From a bacterium HR28 (GTDB lineage Bacteria > Chloroflexota > Chloroflexia > Thermomicrobiales > Thermomicrobiaceae), in the NCBI GenBank assembly GCA_002898255.1, contig BEIE01000001.1, positions 744,001-808,000 of the forward strand: 64,000 nt of DNA. Reading direction: 5' to 3'. This document shows, piece by piece, positions 42,393 to 51,340 of the stretch. The number at the start of each line of letters is the position of its first letter. Positions within the stretch are counted from its first letter, which is position 1. Made by a program: the position numbers and the translations under genes. Under the pieces are notes generated by a model. That model saw only the letters and a program-made list of their open reading frames with translations. It was not told where the DNA came from and ran no database searches.

Positions 42393-43397
42393 GTGAGCGG
42401 GCGCGTCTATCGCGTTGTGCAGTTTGGGCTGGGGCCAATTGGACAAGAATTGGCAAAACTCGCGATTGAGCGTCGGTCCTACCAGTTGGTGGGAGCGATC
42501 GATATCGATCCGACCAAGGTCGGGCGTGACGTGGGGGAGCTGATCGGGTTGGGGCAGCCAGTTGGCGTAGTAGTCCGGGCGGACGCCGAAGCAGTCCTGG
42601 CGGAGACGCGTCCAGACTGTGTTCTCCACGCGACCGGGTCCTACCTCGACCGCGTGTTTCCCCAGTTGGAGCTGGCGGTGCGTCTGGGCTGCAATGTTGT
42701 CTCGACGTGCGAAGAACTGGCGTTTCCCGCTGCGGGCCATCCTGAACTTGCGGCTCGGCTTGATGCCCTTGCGCGGGAGCATGGGGTGACAGTCCTCGGG
42801 ACGGGCGTCAATCCTGGCTATGTCATGGATACCCTTCCGCTCTTCTTTAGCGGCGTCGCGCAGGCAGTGACGGCTGTTCGCGTCGAGCGGATTCAGAACG
42901 CCTCGACGCGCCGCAGACCGCTCCAGGAGAAAATCGGCTCTGGCAAGACGATTGAGGAGTTCCAGGAGCTCGTGGCCGCGGGGACGGTGCGGCACGTTGG
43001 CCTGCGGGAGTCGGCGTATCTCCTCGCAGCGGGTCTGGGCTGGACGATCGAGCACTACGAGGAGCGGATCGAACCGGTGCTGGCTGAGCGGCGGATCGTG
43101 ACACAGTACTTCACGGTCGAACCGGGGCGCGTGTGTGGTGTCGATCAGCTCGGCCGGGCCTTCGTCGCTGGCGAGGAACGCATCACGCTGCACCTGCGCA
43201 TGTACCTTGATGCCGATCCGGCTTACGATCGCGTGCGGCTGGAGGGGCCGACGCCGCTGGAACTCGTGATTCCCGGCGGTCTTCAGGGCGATCGGGCGAC
43301 GACTGCGATTGCGCTCAACGCTGTGCCGCGCGTGGTGGAGCACGCCCCGGGGCTGGTCACCATGGCTGATCTCCCTCTTGTCACGGCTCGGAATTGA
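42393..43397 (+). CDS. DapB-fold amino-acid dehydrogenase (2,4-diaminopentanoate dehydrogenase-like)
   Basis: 334-residue NAD(P)-linked enzyme of the dihydrodipicolinate-reductase-like group that includes 2,4-diaminopentanoate dehydrogenase of ornithine fermentation. The Rossmann motif is VVQFGLGPIGQELAKLAIERRSYQLVGAIDIDPTKVG (~8-45), and CVLHATGSYLD and LGTGVNPGYVMDTLPLFFSG (~130-150) are the family's other marks. Classical DapB is ~265 residues and lacks that C-terminal half. The natural substrate is not proven. GTG follows AGAGAGGAGC. Neighbours are an M20 peptidase and an aminotransferase, which fits amino-acid breakdown. Confidence 0.8.
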   Translation: MSGRVYRVVQFGLGPIGQELAKLAIERRSYQLVGAIDIDPTKVGRDVGELIGLGQPVGVVVRADAEAVLAETRPDCVLHATGSYLDRVFPQLELAVRLGCNVVSTCEELAFPAAGHPELAARLDALAREHGVTVLGTGVNPGYVMDTLPLFFSGVAQAVTAVRVERIQNASTRRRPLQEKIGSGKTIEEFQELVAAGTVRHVGLRESAYLLAAGLGWTIEHYEERIEPVLAERRIVTQYFTVEPGRVCGVDQLGRAFVAGEERITLHLRMYLDADPAYDRVRLEGPTPLELVIPGGLQGDRATTAIALNAVPRVVEHAPGLVTMADLPLVTARN

Positions 43398-43433
43398 TTT
43401 CGGCGGTCTTTCGGTGGTAGCGAGGAGGTTTGT

Positions 43434-44066
43434 ATGATCTTGCCTAACCAGACGGATCGGGTAGCAGTCTTTTTCGATATGTCGAACCTCTACTTCGTCG
43501 CGCGAGACCTCGGCGTGCGCATCGACTACTCGCGTCTGCTCGAGTTCCTGGTTGCGGGACGGCGCTTGGTCTGCGCCTATGCCTACGTCACGCTTGCCAG
43601 CGAGGAGTCGAGCGCGGTTCCCTTCCTCACCTGGTTGCGCCGGAACGGCTTTCGCGTCGTGACCCGGACGTTGCGGCGGGCCGGCGATGGCACCCTGCGC
43701 GGGGATCTCGACTTGGAGCTCGCAGTCGATGTCCTGCTCCAGGCACCGCATGTCGATGTCGTTGTGCTGGTGACCGGAGACGGTGACTACTGCTACCTTG
43801 TGGAGACGGTGCAGCGGCTCGGTCGGCGGGTGGAGATCGCTTCTGCCCCGCGTAACACGGCAGTAGAACTAATGGAGCTCGCTGACTACTACGTCGACCT
43901 GGAGGCGAATCTGCGCCACTTCAGCCAGCCACGCCCGTCGACTCAAGGACGGTCGGAGAGTGGCGGAGCCAATCGCGTGAGTGAACAGTGGCGCACTCGG
44001 CAGGAGTCGGACTCGGAGGCGGCCTGGGAGGAGCGGGAGTTCGCTGATGACGATCTCGATCGCTGA
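43434..44066 (+). CDS. NYN-domain (LabA-like) nuclease-fold protein
   Basis: 210 residues. The NYN/PIN-like core is at ~8-155: RVAVFFDMSNLYF with the first acidic residue, LDLELAVDVLLQ with the second cluster, and VVLVTGDGDYCYLVETVQRLGRRVEIAS with the GDGD acidic pair, the usual metal site for RNA cleavage. The C-terminal ~55 residues are Ser/Glu/Arg-rich and probably unstructured. Probable RNase; target unknown. ATG follows GAGGAGG. The M20 gene starts inside its 3' end (overlap 20 bases), so it is part of the same unit. Confidence 0.88.
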   Translation: MILPNQTDRVAVFFDMSNLYFVARDLGVRIDYSRLLEFLVAGRRLVCAYAYVTLASEESSAVPFLTWLRRNGFRVVTRTLRRAGDGTLRGDLDLELAVDVLLQAPHVDVVVLVTGDGDYCYLVETVQRLGRRVEIASAPRNTAVELMELADYYVDLEANLRHFSQPRPSTQGRSESGGANRVSEQWRTRQESDSEAAWEEREFADDDLDR

Positions 44067-45183
44067 GTTCGCCACGCGCCGCGACGCGTTGCTGGCCGAA
44101 CTCCGCTCCTTGGTCGAGCTGGAGTCGCCGAGTACCGACAAGACCGCTGTTGATCAACTCGTTGGTTACGTGCGCGAGCGGGCTCGCGGACTTGAGGCGA
44201 CGATTGAAGAATATCCGCAACGAGACTACGGTGACCTGACGATCGCGAGCTGGCTGGGCACAAGCGATGCAGCGGCCGAACCGTTGCTTGTCCTGACACA
44301 CGTCGATACCGTCTGGCCGGTGGGGACGCTGGCCAGGCGACCATTCCGCATTGAAGGAGATCTCGCCTTCGGTCCAGGCATTTACGACATGAAGGCGAGC
44401 GTTGCGATGTTCCTAGAGGCAATGCGCTGGCTGGGAGAGCATGGTCTGGCGCACCGTCCGATCCGGTGGCTCATCAATACGGAGGAAGAGGTTGGGAGTC
44501 CGGTGTCACGGCCGCTGATCGAGGCGGAAGCGCAGCGAAGCGCGTTCGTTCTCTGTCTGGAGCCACCGGCGCCTGGTGGTGCGCTCAAGACAGCACGCAA
44601 GGGGGTTGGCATCTTTACGCTGCGGATCACCGGTCGGGCGGCACATGCGGGAGCGGATCCCGAGCGCGGCATCAGTGCGATTCAGGAGTTGGCGAATCAA
44701 ATCCACTACTTGCATAGCTTGAATGATCCGCTGCGTGGCACCACCGTGAACGTCGGGGTAGTCGGTGGTGGAACGCGGAGCAATGTGGTGGCCGCAGAGG
44801 CCTGGGCGCACGTCGACGTACGCGTAGCGACGCGAGACGAGGCCGACCGGATCTGTGCTGCTGTGCTTGGTGCACGTCCATGGCTTCCAGGTACGACCGT
44901 GACGGTCGAGGGCGGCATGAATCGACCACCGATGGAGAGGACGCCGGTGATTGCTGCAGCCTTCGAGCGGGCCCGGGCGATCGGTCGTCAACTCGGACTC
45001 GAGTTGACCGAAGCGGCAACCGGTGGAGCAAGTGACGGGAACTTCACCGCGGCGCTCGGCATTGCGACGCTGGATGGACTGGGCTGTCCAGGTGACGGGG
45101 CGCACGCTGAGCACGAACAGATCAGCCTTTCAGGGTTGATTGAACGCACCGCGCTCCTCGCAGCGCTCCTGCATCACCTCTGA
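44047..45183 (+). CDS. M20 family metallopeptidase (carboxypeptidase G2-like)
   Basis: 378-residue zinc peptidase that releases amino acids from C-termini or from acyl amino acids. The metal residues are in LVLTHVDTVWPVGTL (His and Asp, ~78), GPGIYDMKAS (~110), and NTEEEVGSP (Glu-Glu, ~145); the dimerisation domain begins with GRAAHAG near residue 200 and the last His is in DGAHAEHEQI near 352. It best matches the CPG2/glutamate carboxypeptidase group. ATG 44047 follows GGAGGAGCGGGAG and overlaps the NYN gene. 45 bases to the aminotransferase gene. Confidence 0.92.
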   Translation: MTISIAEFATRRDALLAELRSLVELESPSTDKTAVDQLVGYVRERARGLEATIEEYPQRDYGDLTIASWLGTSDAAAEPLLVLTHVDTVWPVGTLARRPFRIEGDLAFGPGIYDMKASVAMFLEAMRWLGEHGLAHRPIRWLINTEEEVGSPVSRPLIEAEAQRSAFVLCLEPPAPGGALKTARKGVGIFTLRITGRAAHAGADPERGISAIQELANQIHYLHSLNDPLRGTTVNVGVVGGGTRSNVVAAEAWAHVDVRVATRDEADRICAAVLGARPWLPGTTVTVEGGMNRPPMERTPVIAAAFERARAIGRQLGLELTEAATGGASDGNFTAALGIATLDGLGCPGDGAHAEHEQISLSGLIERTALLAALLHHL

Positions 45184-45228
45184 GTAGGGCATGGGACGGA
45201 TGGGGCACAACGGGAAGGACAGGTGATC

Positions 45229-46506
45229 ATGCGACTGGACGTTGATCCACTGCAGATTCTCCCGAGGGTGCTGGCCCGGTACTCCTCGGTCGTCGTGGAT
45301 CGGGCCGAGGGGCTCTATGTGTGGGACGTGAATGGCGAGCGCTGGATGGACTTCACCTCTGGCATCGCTGTCGTCAATACCGGGCACTGTCATCCGCGCG
45401 TTGTGGCGGCAATCCGTGAGCAGGCGGGAAAGATCATCCACGCCCAGGCGAATATCCTCATTCACGAGCCGATGCTTCGCCTCTCCCAACTCATCACTGC
45501 GACGCTTCCGCCGAAACTCAACCAGGTCTTCTTCACCAACTCAGGCGCGGAAGCTGTGGAGGGGGCGGTCAAGCTGGCAAAGGTCGCAACTGGCCGTCCA
45601 GCAGTAATCGCCTTCCGCGGTGCCTTCCATGGGCGCACGCATCTCGCCATGGCGCTGACGAGTTCGCGGGTCAAGGTGCGTGGTCACTATGAGCCGCTCG
45701 TCCCCTCGATCTACTACGCACCGTACCCGTATCCGTTCCGGAATCCCTACAATGTGCCACCAGAGGACGTCGATCTTGTCTGCATTGCCGAGCTGGAGCG
45801 GCTTTTCCAGACGATGGTCATGCCGGACGACGTTGCCGCGATCATCGTCGAGCCGATGCTCGGCGAAGGTGGCTACATCCTACCGCCCAAGCGATTCCTC
45901 CAGAACTTGCGCGCCATCTGCGACCGCTACGGCATCCTGCTCATCGTGGACGAGATTCAGACCGGGGTCGGCCGTACCGGCCGGATGTGGGCCTTCGAGC
46001 ACTTTGAGATAGTGCCGGACATTGTCACGATGGCCAAGGGGATTGCCTCCGGGTTGCCGCTCGCTGCGGTGGTGGCGAACCGTGAGCTGATGGATCGTTG
46101 GGAGCCGGGTGCGCACGGCGGGACATACGGGGGGAACGCGGTGGCGTGTGCAGCTGGCGTGGCAACCTTCGAAGTGATGCGCGACGAGAAGCTGCCAGAG
46201 AACGCCGCCCGTATCGGCAGTTACCTCATGGCACAGCTGCGCGAGATGCAGCAGGAGTTCCCAGTCATCGGGGAGGTACGTGGCCTGGGGCTTATGATCG
46301 GTGTGGAACTGGTCAAGCCAGACCGTTCCCCCAACGGCGAGGCGGTCAAGCGCGTCGTGCAGCGGGCGCAAGAACTCCGGACGTTACTTATTACCGCCGG
46401 CGAGCACGACCAGGTGATCCGCGTCATTCCGCCATTGATCATCACCCAAGAGCAGGCGGACGCCTTCTTAGATGTCTTTGCCGAGGCACTGAAAGCAGCG
46501 GAATAA
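45229..46506 (+). CDS. Class III aminotransferase (4-aminobutyrate/ornithine type)
   Basis: 425-residue PLP enzyme. The opening YVWDVNGERWMDFTSGIAVVNTGHCHPRVVAAI is typical. NSGAEAVEGAVKLAKVATGRPAVIAFRGAFHGRT (~100-135) is the PLP phosphate region, EPMLGEGGYILPP near 205, DEIQTGVGRTGRMWAFEH near 235, and the PLP Lys is in TMAKGIASGLP (~266). It most resembles 4-aminobutyrate or ornithine/acetylornithine transaminases; the exact donor is not settled. The start is either ATG 45229 or GTG 45223 (GGAAGGAC lies before both). A hairpin follows at 46564. Confidence 0.9.
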   Translation: MRLDVDPLQILPRVLARYSSVVVDRAEGLYVWDVNGERWMDFTSGIAVVNTGHCHPRVVAAIREQAGKIIHAQANILIHEPMLRLSQLITATLPPKLNQVFFTNSGAEAVEGAVKLAKVATGRPAVIAFRGAFHGRTHLAMALTSSRVKVRGHYEPLVPSIYYAPYPYPFRNPYNVPPEDVDLVCIAELERLFQTMVMPDDVAAIIVEPMLGEGGYILPPKRFLQNLRAICDRYGILLIVDEIQTGVGRTGRMWAFEHFEIVPDIVTMAKGIASGLPLAAVVANRELMDRWEPGAHGGTYGGNAVACAAGVATFEVMRDEKLPENAARIGSYLMAQLREMQQEFPVIGEVRGLGLMIGVELVKPDRSPNGEAVKRVVQRAQELRTLLITAGEHDQVIRVIPPLIITQEQADAFLDVFAEALKAAE

Positions 46507-46563
46507 ACAGAACGGCTGGCGTGTCAGCTAGCGGTCGGCACGTTTCTGTGTCGAGTTATTCAA

Positions 46564-46592
46564 GGGGCTGACGGCCCAGTGCTGTCAGCCCC
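46564..46592 (+). terminator. Hairpin after the aminotransferase
   Basis: ggggctgac and gtcagcccc form a perfect 9-bp stem with an 11-base loop, 57 bases after the aminotransferase stop. T run is poor (tctgg). Probable terminator of the 42.0-46.5 kb operon. Confidence 0.55.
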
Positions 46593-46797
46593 TCTGGAGT
46601 CAATAGCCTCTATTGAGTCGCTAACTATCCTGAACGACAATGTGATCTAGTTGCTTCTGTGGATTCCGAAGAGCGTTGGGGGACGCGCTGCGAGGAGGAC
46701 TTTGGTCAGCGGATTTCCACAGCAGTATGGTGGCTCGTCCGCTGTGGCGACGCGGAAGAGCTAAGGTTCAGTCCCACTTGACGAGAGTAGACCCAGA

Positions 46798-46899
46798 CAA
46801 AAAACGCGCGGAGCACTGGGGGACGGAGCGCTCCGCGCGCCAAGGGAAGGGAAGGGATTGGGGTGCGGGTCGGGCAGCGGGGGTGCTCCCCGCCCGCCA
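46798..46899 (-). ncRNA. Candidate small RNA, about 100 nt, minus strand
   Basis: On the minus strand a promoter-like pair (TTGCAC, 18 bases, TATACT at 46911-46906) would start RNA near 46899, and a strong hairpin with T6 ends it near 46798. Between them no reading frame exists; the RNA would be G/C rich with a second hairpin formed by the ggcggggagc/ggggtgctcc region. It does not show the conserved loops of SRP RNA, and is too short for RNase P or tmRNA. Homology and expression are unverified, so this is a candidate only. The terminator is the strongest part of the case. Confidence 0.45.
46799..46839 (-). terminator. Classical intrinsic terminator, minus strand
   Basis: cgcgcggagc (46805-46814) pairs with gctccgcgcg (46830-46839) in a perfect 10-bp GC-rich stem. 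On the minus strand the hairpin is followed by TTTTTTG (the A run at 46799-46804). No minus-strand protein gene lies upstream within 7 kb, so it must end a non-coding or unrecognised transcript. Confidence 0.75.
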
Positions 46900-46905
46900 G
46901 TGGAC

Positions 46906-46935
46906 AGTATACCACTCGTGTTCTGTCGAGTGCAA
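46906..46935 (-). promoter_or_regulatory. Promoter-like sequence for the candidate small RNA
   Basis: Minus strand: TTGCAC (46935-46930), 18-base spacer, TATACT (46911-46906). TATACT recurs as a -10-like box before several genes in this window. The -35 matches 3 of 6 consensus bases. Confidence 0.45.
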
Positions 46936-48076
46936 ACCGACATGGTCATGAGAAGAGCAGCTGCTTCTCCCTGCAAGGCGGCGGGACATTTGTCGCCGAA
47001 GTGCCAGGAGTGGGACCCAGAGACGGTGGGCACCTGCGGACACCAAACGGGGAAGCGATCGATGAGTGCAACTGGGCGGCTCAGGCGGGGAGAAGCTCCC
47101 TGCTTGTTTCGGAGTTGTGTTCGACGACCCGGGAATAGGTGACGGAGCGACTAGCATGCGACAACTCCCAGCAGCCACTGACCTGCCTGAGTCAGGAGCA
47201 GGTGCGTCCTGCGACGCCAACGAACGGTTGGAACGTCACATGACCGGCACTGGTGGTGCGGTCAGGATGTACGGACTGTTCTGAAGCGCCGAGTAACGCT
47301 TCTGAGCGCACGCCTCAAGATGGTATTTCCCGCCGGGTATTTCCTGCTGGCCTGCCAGAGCCCGGACGCGCAGACGCAGGTGGTTCGGTTGGATCGGTCG
47401 ATGCGGATACCGCTCGTCAACGGTGTGACTGGTGCCGAGAGAGCCTGTCCGCGACGCCAACTCCAAACACCTCTCATCAGCACTGGAGTGAGCGCACCAG
47501 CTCGCAGTGGCGCGTGACCCCTCGTCAGGGCCGCTCGTACCTCGCTCAAGCACCGCGTGGCTCCCGCGCGGGGCAGTCGACACGAGGGGGCGTGGTCACA
47601 TTGACCGCGCCGTGGCGTGTCTCACTTTCTACGGTCGAGCCGCGCTGTGCCCGGCGTCCCTAGAGCAATGAGTGCGGAAGGTATCCCGACCGTCTGTCAC
47701 TCTCTCTGAGTCCACACATGCCCGTCTGTGGCAGAGGATAGTCTACGCATGCTCACTGGAGTGAGCGAACTCCTGTTACATCGTGCAGAATGGCGGACAG
47801 CTTCTGGGCATGAACTGCGGTTGCTCGGTCGTTCAGAGTTCTCGCATGGAGCGCATGGCCGATTTGGGGTCATTTCGATCACTCCTCTTGTCCAACGTTC
47901 CAGATGGTGGCCACGGTGCCGGGCCTCGGTACGCGGCTGGTGCGACGAACAGGGTTATCGTGTGTTCGTTGCACATTCACCTGAGGACCTTGTCACCCTC
48001 TTGGACTGTGCCGACTTGACCGATATGCATCAGTAGATCCGTGCAGCCGGGATGAAGGACACGGAGGATTGAGGAG

Positions 48077-49813
48077 ATGGAGCAAGGCGTGCGACATCGA
48101 CTGGCCAATGATCGCGAGGTGCTCGCCGTAGGAGATTGGCCCGCGCGGCAGCAGCAGGGATCCAGCTCGGTTTTGGAAACCTTGCGAGCGATCCTCGAGG
48201 CTGGGATCGCCGCAGTGGCGCGACCGATCTCCTTCGCAGCGGATGAACCAGAAGCGCGTCAAATGGAGCGTGCTCTCGAGCACTTTCGTGCTGACCTGCG
48301 GGCGACTATGGGGGCGCTTGAGTCGGTAGTGCGACGCTCCGCGGTCGGGGTGGCGCGGAGCGCGCTCCGTGTCCAGCAGGTGACACGTGAGATCGATCGC
48401 GCGCGGCAAAGTATGGAGTCGGTGACGCAAGCACTCCGCGACGTGCACAGTGGTGTAGAGGAGATTGCACATGCAGCCGGTAATGCCGCTGCTGCTGCGC
48501 GCGAAGTCGATCAGCGAACAGCCAAGGGTTTGCGAGCGAGCAAGGACGCGGAGGCCCACGTTGCAGCGCTTCGTCAGCAGATGCAGGAGGTTGCCGATCG
48601 TCTCCAGGTACTGCTGGAGCAGGTGGCCGCGATCACGCGCGTCAGCGAGCTTATTGCCGGTATCGCAAAGCAGACGAATCTTCTCGCACTCAACGCGGCG
48701 ATTGAGGCGGCACGAGCGGGGGAACACGGGCGTGGCTTCGCGGTCGTCGCGGAGGAGGTGCGCAAGCTGGCTGAACATACGGCGACCCAGACGCGAGAGA
48801 TTCGCGCGCTGACCGATGCGGTTGCAGCTCAGCTGGATCCGGCGCGAACAGCGTTGGCACGGAGCCTGGAGCTCGTCGAGGGCTCGGATCGGGCGACGGT
48901 CGAGTTGGGACGTGTCCTACGTGAGACAAGCGTACTCGCCAGCGAGGCGGCGCAGGCGATCGACGCAATTGCCTCAGCAGTCCAACAACAGACGGCTGCG
49001 TTAGAGAGCGCAACGCGTGCACTGGAGCAGGCGACAGGGAGTGTCGGCGCAATCGAGCGCGAAACACGGCACGTCGCTGAGGAAACGTTCGTGCTTTCGC
49101 AAGGGACGCAAGCGGCGTATGAGCATCTCGCCAAAGTTGATACCGGCACCACCTTCCACCGTGCGCTCGCGTTGTGCCGCGAGCTTGCTGAGCGATGCCA
49201 GCGTGTCTTCGAACGAGCGATCGACGAGGGGCGCGTGAGGTTGGAAGATGTCCTCGAACTCCGGTATACGGAAATCAAAGGCCCCGCAATCCGCTCGCTG
49301 GCACGGCTTTTCGACGTGAGTCGCGTGCCGCCCGAGGGGTTTCAGCCACCAAAGTACGCGACTGCCTATGACGCAGTGGTGGATCTTGCGCTTTCTGAGG
49401 AGATGGAGGCGGTGCTGCGAAAAGAGCCGCGACTCGTCTTCGCGTTGCCGATCGATCTCAACACCTATGCGCCGATGCATAACCGGGCGTTTTGCAAGGA
49501 CTGGACCGGAATACCAGAGCGTGATCTCGTGGGAAACCGCGTCAAGCGATTCTTCTGGGATCAACGAGTACTCGTCCGGGGAGCGCGGGTCGGGCTTGGG
49601 GCAGCTGCTGAGCGACTCCCCAACATGGCCACGAGACAGCAGTTTATCGAGGCTGGGTGCGATCTTCGCGAATCACCGCGCCAGCGCGAACAATTCCTCG
49701 TCCAGACCTATGCTCGCGATACAGGCGAGGTGATGACCGTCATTACCGTTCCGCTCTTTGTGAAAGGACAGCGTTGGGGAGCAGCTCTCGTTGGATGGAA
49801 GGAAGAGGCGTAA
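48077..49813 (+). CDS. Soluble methyl-accepting chemotaxis protein with C-terminal sensor domain
   Basis: 578 residues with no membrane segment and no HAMP domain. The MCP signalling tip [43 protein letters not shown] is at ~190-235, inside a helical bundle (~60-340). The order is unusual: the sensor is C-terminal, ~350-578, and has the pattern [16 protein letters not shown]...[13 protein letters not shown]...[32 protein letters not shown] found after the MCP domain in soluble receptors of other bacteria. It likely reports a cytoplasmic signal to CheA/CheW. ATG follows GATTGAGGAG. A second soluble receptor follows after 93 bases. Confidence 0.9.
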   Translation: MEQGVRHRLANDREVLAVGDWPARQQQGSSSVLETLRAILEAGIAAVARPISFAADEPEARQMERALEHFRADLRATMGALESVVRRSAVGVARSALRVQQVTREIDRARQSMESVTQALRDVHSGVEEIAHAAGNAAAAAREVDQRTAKGLRASKDAEAHVAALRQQMQEVADRLQVLLEQVAAITRVSELIAGIAKQTNLLALNAAIEAARAGEHGRGFAVVAEEVRKLAEHTATQTREIRALTDAVAAQLDPARTALARSLELVEGSDRATVELGRVLRETSVLASEAAQAIDAIASAVQQQTAALESATRALEQATGSVGAIERETRHVAEETFVLSQGTQAAYEHLAKVDTGTTFHRALALCRELAERCQRVFERAIDEGRVRLEDVLELRYTEIKGPAIRSLARLFDVSRVPPEGFQPPKYATAYDAVVDLALSEEMEAVLRKEPRLVFALPIDLNTYAPMHNRAFCKDWTGIPERDLVGNRVKRFFWDQRVLVRGARVGLGAAAERLPNMATRQQFIEAGCDLRESPRQREQFLVQTYARDTGEVMTVITVPLFVKGQRWGAALVGWKEEA

Positions 49814-49906
49814 GGCAACGCCGTCTCAAGTTCTCCGGTCATCGCGCCGAAGATTCCCGAGTAGGACGGTCGGGGGATCGGCGACTGTGACGATCGGGAG
49901 GGTGCG

Positions 49907-51340
49907 ATGACGGAGCGAGGCACGCTCGAGGCGGAATTGCGTGTGACAAAAGGAAGCGGTCGTGCAGTCAGGGAAGGAGCGGCTCTGGAGATCACCGACC
50001 AGGACTCACAGCCGACGTGGCTAGATGTGCTCCGTGAGCTCGCTGGTGCACTGGCGCGCGGCGACCTTGTTGAGGCAGAGCAGGTGGTGCGACAACTACC
50101 TCCAGAGATCCGTCCAGTTTGGGAACCGGTCGTCGCGACTTGGCGGGAGCGGATCGCCGAACTCCTGTTAGCTGCCTCAGGTGCGGTGGCGGAAGGGCTA
50201 GGCCCAGTCCGCGCAGCCGACGAGTTCCTCCGAGCCTTCCGGGAGCAGCAAGAGCAAGCGGCGGAGGCAGCTCAGGTGGCGCGGGAGCTCGCGACCTCGG
50301 TGGAGGTGGTCTCGGGGAGCGTTGGCCAAGTCTCGGAGGCGGCGCGTGGTGCAGCGGAGCGTGCTGAGGCTGGAATCGCGCGTGTCAACGAAGCCCTGCA
50401 GTCGCTTGCAAGCGTGACTCGCTCCGTCTCAGAGCTCCAGCAGCGAATCGAGGACTTGTCGAAGGCCGTCGAGCCAATCACGCAGGTTCTCGGGACCATT
50501 GCCACGATTGCCAAGCAGACGAATCTTCTCGCGCTCAACGCGGCGATTGAGGCGGCACGAGCAGGAGAGCATGGGCGCGGGTTTGCGGTTGTCGCCGAAG
50601 AGGTTCGGCGACTTGCGGTTTCGACACAAGAGGCTGTTTCCGGCATCCGTAACCAGGTGCAGGCCCTCTCTGAGGGGATGCAACGCGTTGGTGAGGCGAT
50701 GGGTATCGTGGCCGATCAAGTTGAAAGCGGGGCGGCAGTCGCGGCCGGCGGACAAGAGGCATTGACAGCGATTCGTAAGGCTGTTGACGCAATCGTGGCG
50801 CCGTTGCAGGAGATTGCTTCCGCAGCTGAGGAACAGGCGCAGGCGGTCGGGCAGCTGGCGCGTAATGTAGCGCAGGTCGCTGCCGTAGCTGAGCGTGTCG
50901 GTTGGCAGGCGGACGAACTGACAGTGGGTGTCCTTGACCAGATGCAGCGTCTCCGGACGATGCGGGAACTAGTGGCGCAGACGACGCTGGCACTCAGCGA
51001 TGCTCAGCTGGTACTGGTGGCGAAAGCTGATCACCTGCTCTGGGTCCAGCGCCTGTTGGCGATGTTGCACGGGCGCGAGCAGCTGCAGCCTGAGCAAGTA
51101 GCTGACTGGACAGCCTGCCGGCTTGGGCGCTGGTACTACGGACGTGGTCGCGAACGGTACGGCACGTCGAACATTTTCCGTTCGCTGGAAGCGCCGCACC
51201 AGCGTTTGCACCAGACGGCTGCTGAGGCAGTACGTGCCTGGAATCGCGGTGACCGCGAGCGGGCGCGCGAACTTGTGGAAGAGGTTCGTCGCATATCGGG
51301 CGAAATTGTCGAGCTCCTAGACTCGTTGCGGACCATGTGA
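49907..51340 (+). CDS. Soluble methyl-accepting chemotaxis protein with zinc-binding CZB domain
   Basis: 477 residues, no membrane segment. The signalling tip [39 protein letters not shown] lies near 197-235 and is nearly identical to that of the receptor before it. The C-terminal ~110 residues form a chemoreceptor zinc-binding (CZB) domain: His376 in KADHLLW, Cys404 in [10 protein letters not shown], and His431/His435 in APHQRLH, the HxxW...CxLGxW...HxxxH ligand set. CZB domains sense zinc or hypochlorous acid through the Zn-Cys core. The N-terminal ~95 residues have no recognised domain. ATG follows GGGAGGGTGCG. No che genes are in the window. Confidence 0.92.
   Translation: MTERGTLEAELRVTKGSGRAVREGAALEITDQDSQPTWLDVLRELAGALARGDLVEAEQVVRQLPPEIRPVWEPVVATWRERIAELLLAASGAVAEGLGPVRAADEFLRAFREQQEQAAEAAQVARELATSVEVVSGSVGQVSEAARGAAERAEAGIARVNEALQSLASVTRSVSELQQRIEDLSKAVEPITQVLGTIATIAKQTNLLALNAAIEAARAGEHGRGFAVVAEEVRRLAVSTQEAVSGIRNQVQALSEGMQRVGEAMGIVADQVESGAAVAAGGQEALTAIRKAVDAIVAPLQEIASAAEEQAQAVGQLARNVAQVAAVAERVGWQADELTVGVLDQMQRLRTMRELVAQTTLALSDAQLVLVAKADHLLWVQRLLAMLHGREQLQPEQVADWTACRLGRWYYGRGRERYGTSNIFRSLEAPHQRLHQTAAEAVRAWNRGDRERARELVEEVRRISGEIVELLDSLRTM

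Larger units (their letters stand above)
46507..48076. other. 1.57-kb gap without a supported protein gene
   Basis: The longest non-coding stretch in the window. It holds the aminotransferase hairpin, the minus-strand terminator and candidate small RNA, and the ribosome site GAGGATTGAGGAG of the chemoreceptor. Frames of up to ~150 codons occur on both strands but lack ribosome sites and recognisable products; the region from about 47.1 to 47.7 kb could be decayed coding sequence. Confidence 0.45.

Noticed and set aside
42288-43751. 487-codon minus-strand frame across the dehydrogenase and NYN genes
   Set aside because: Antisense to two genes with clear domains and ribosome sites; composition is Arg/His/Pro-rich as expected from a shadow frame.
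46798-46899. 4.5S/SRP RNA
   Set aside because: The size fits, but the conserved GGAA and AGCAG loop elements of the SRP Alu/domain IV hairpin are missing.
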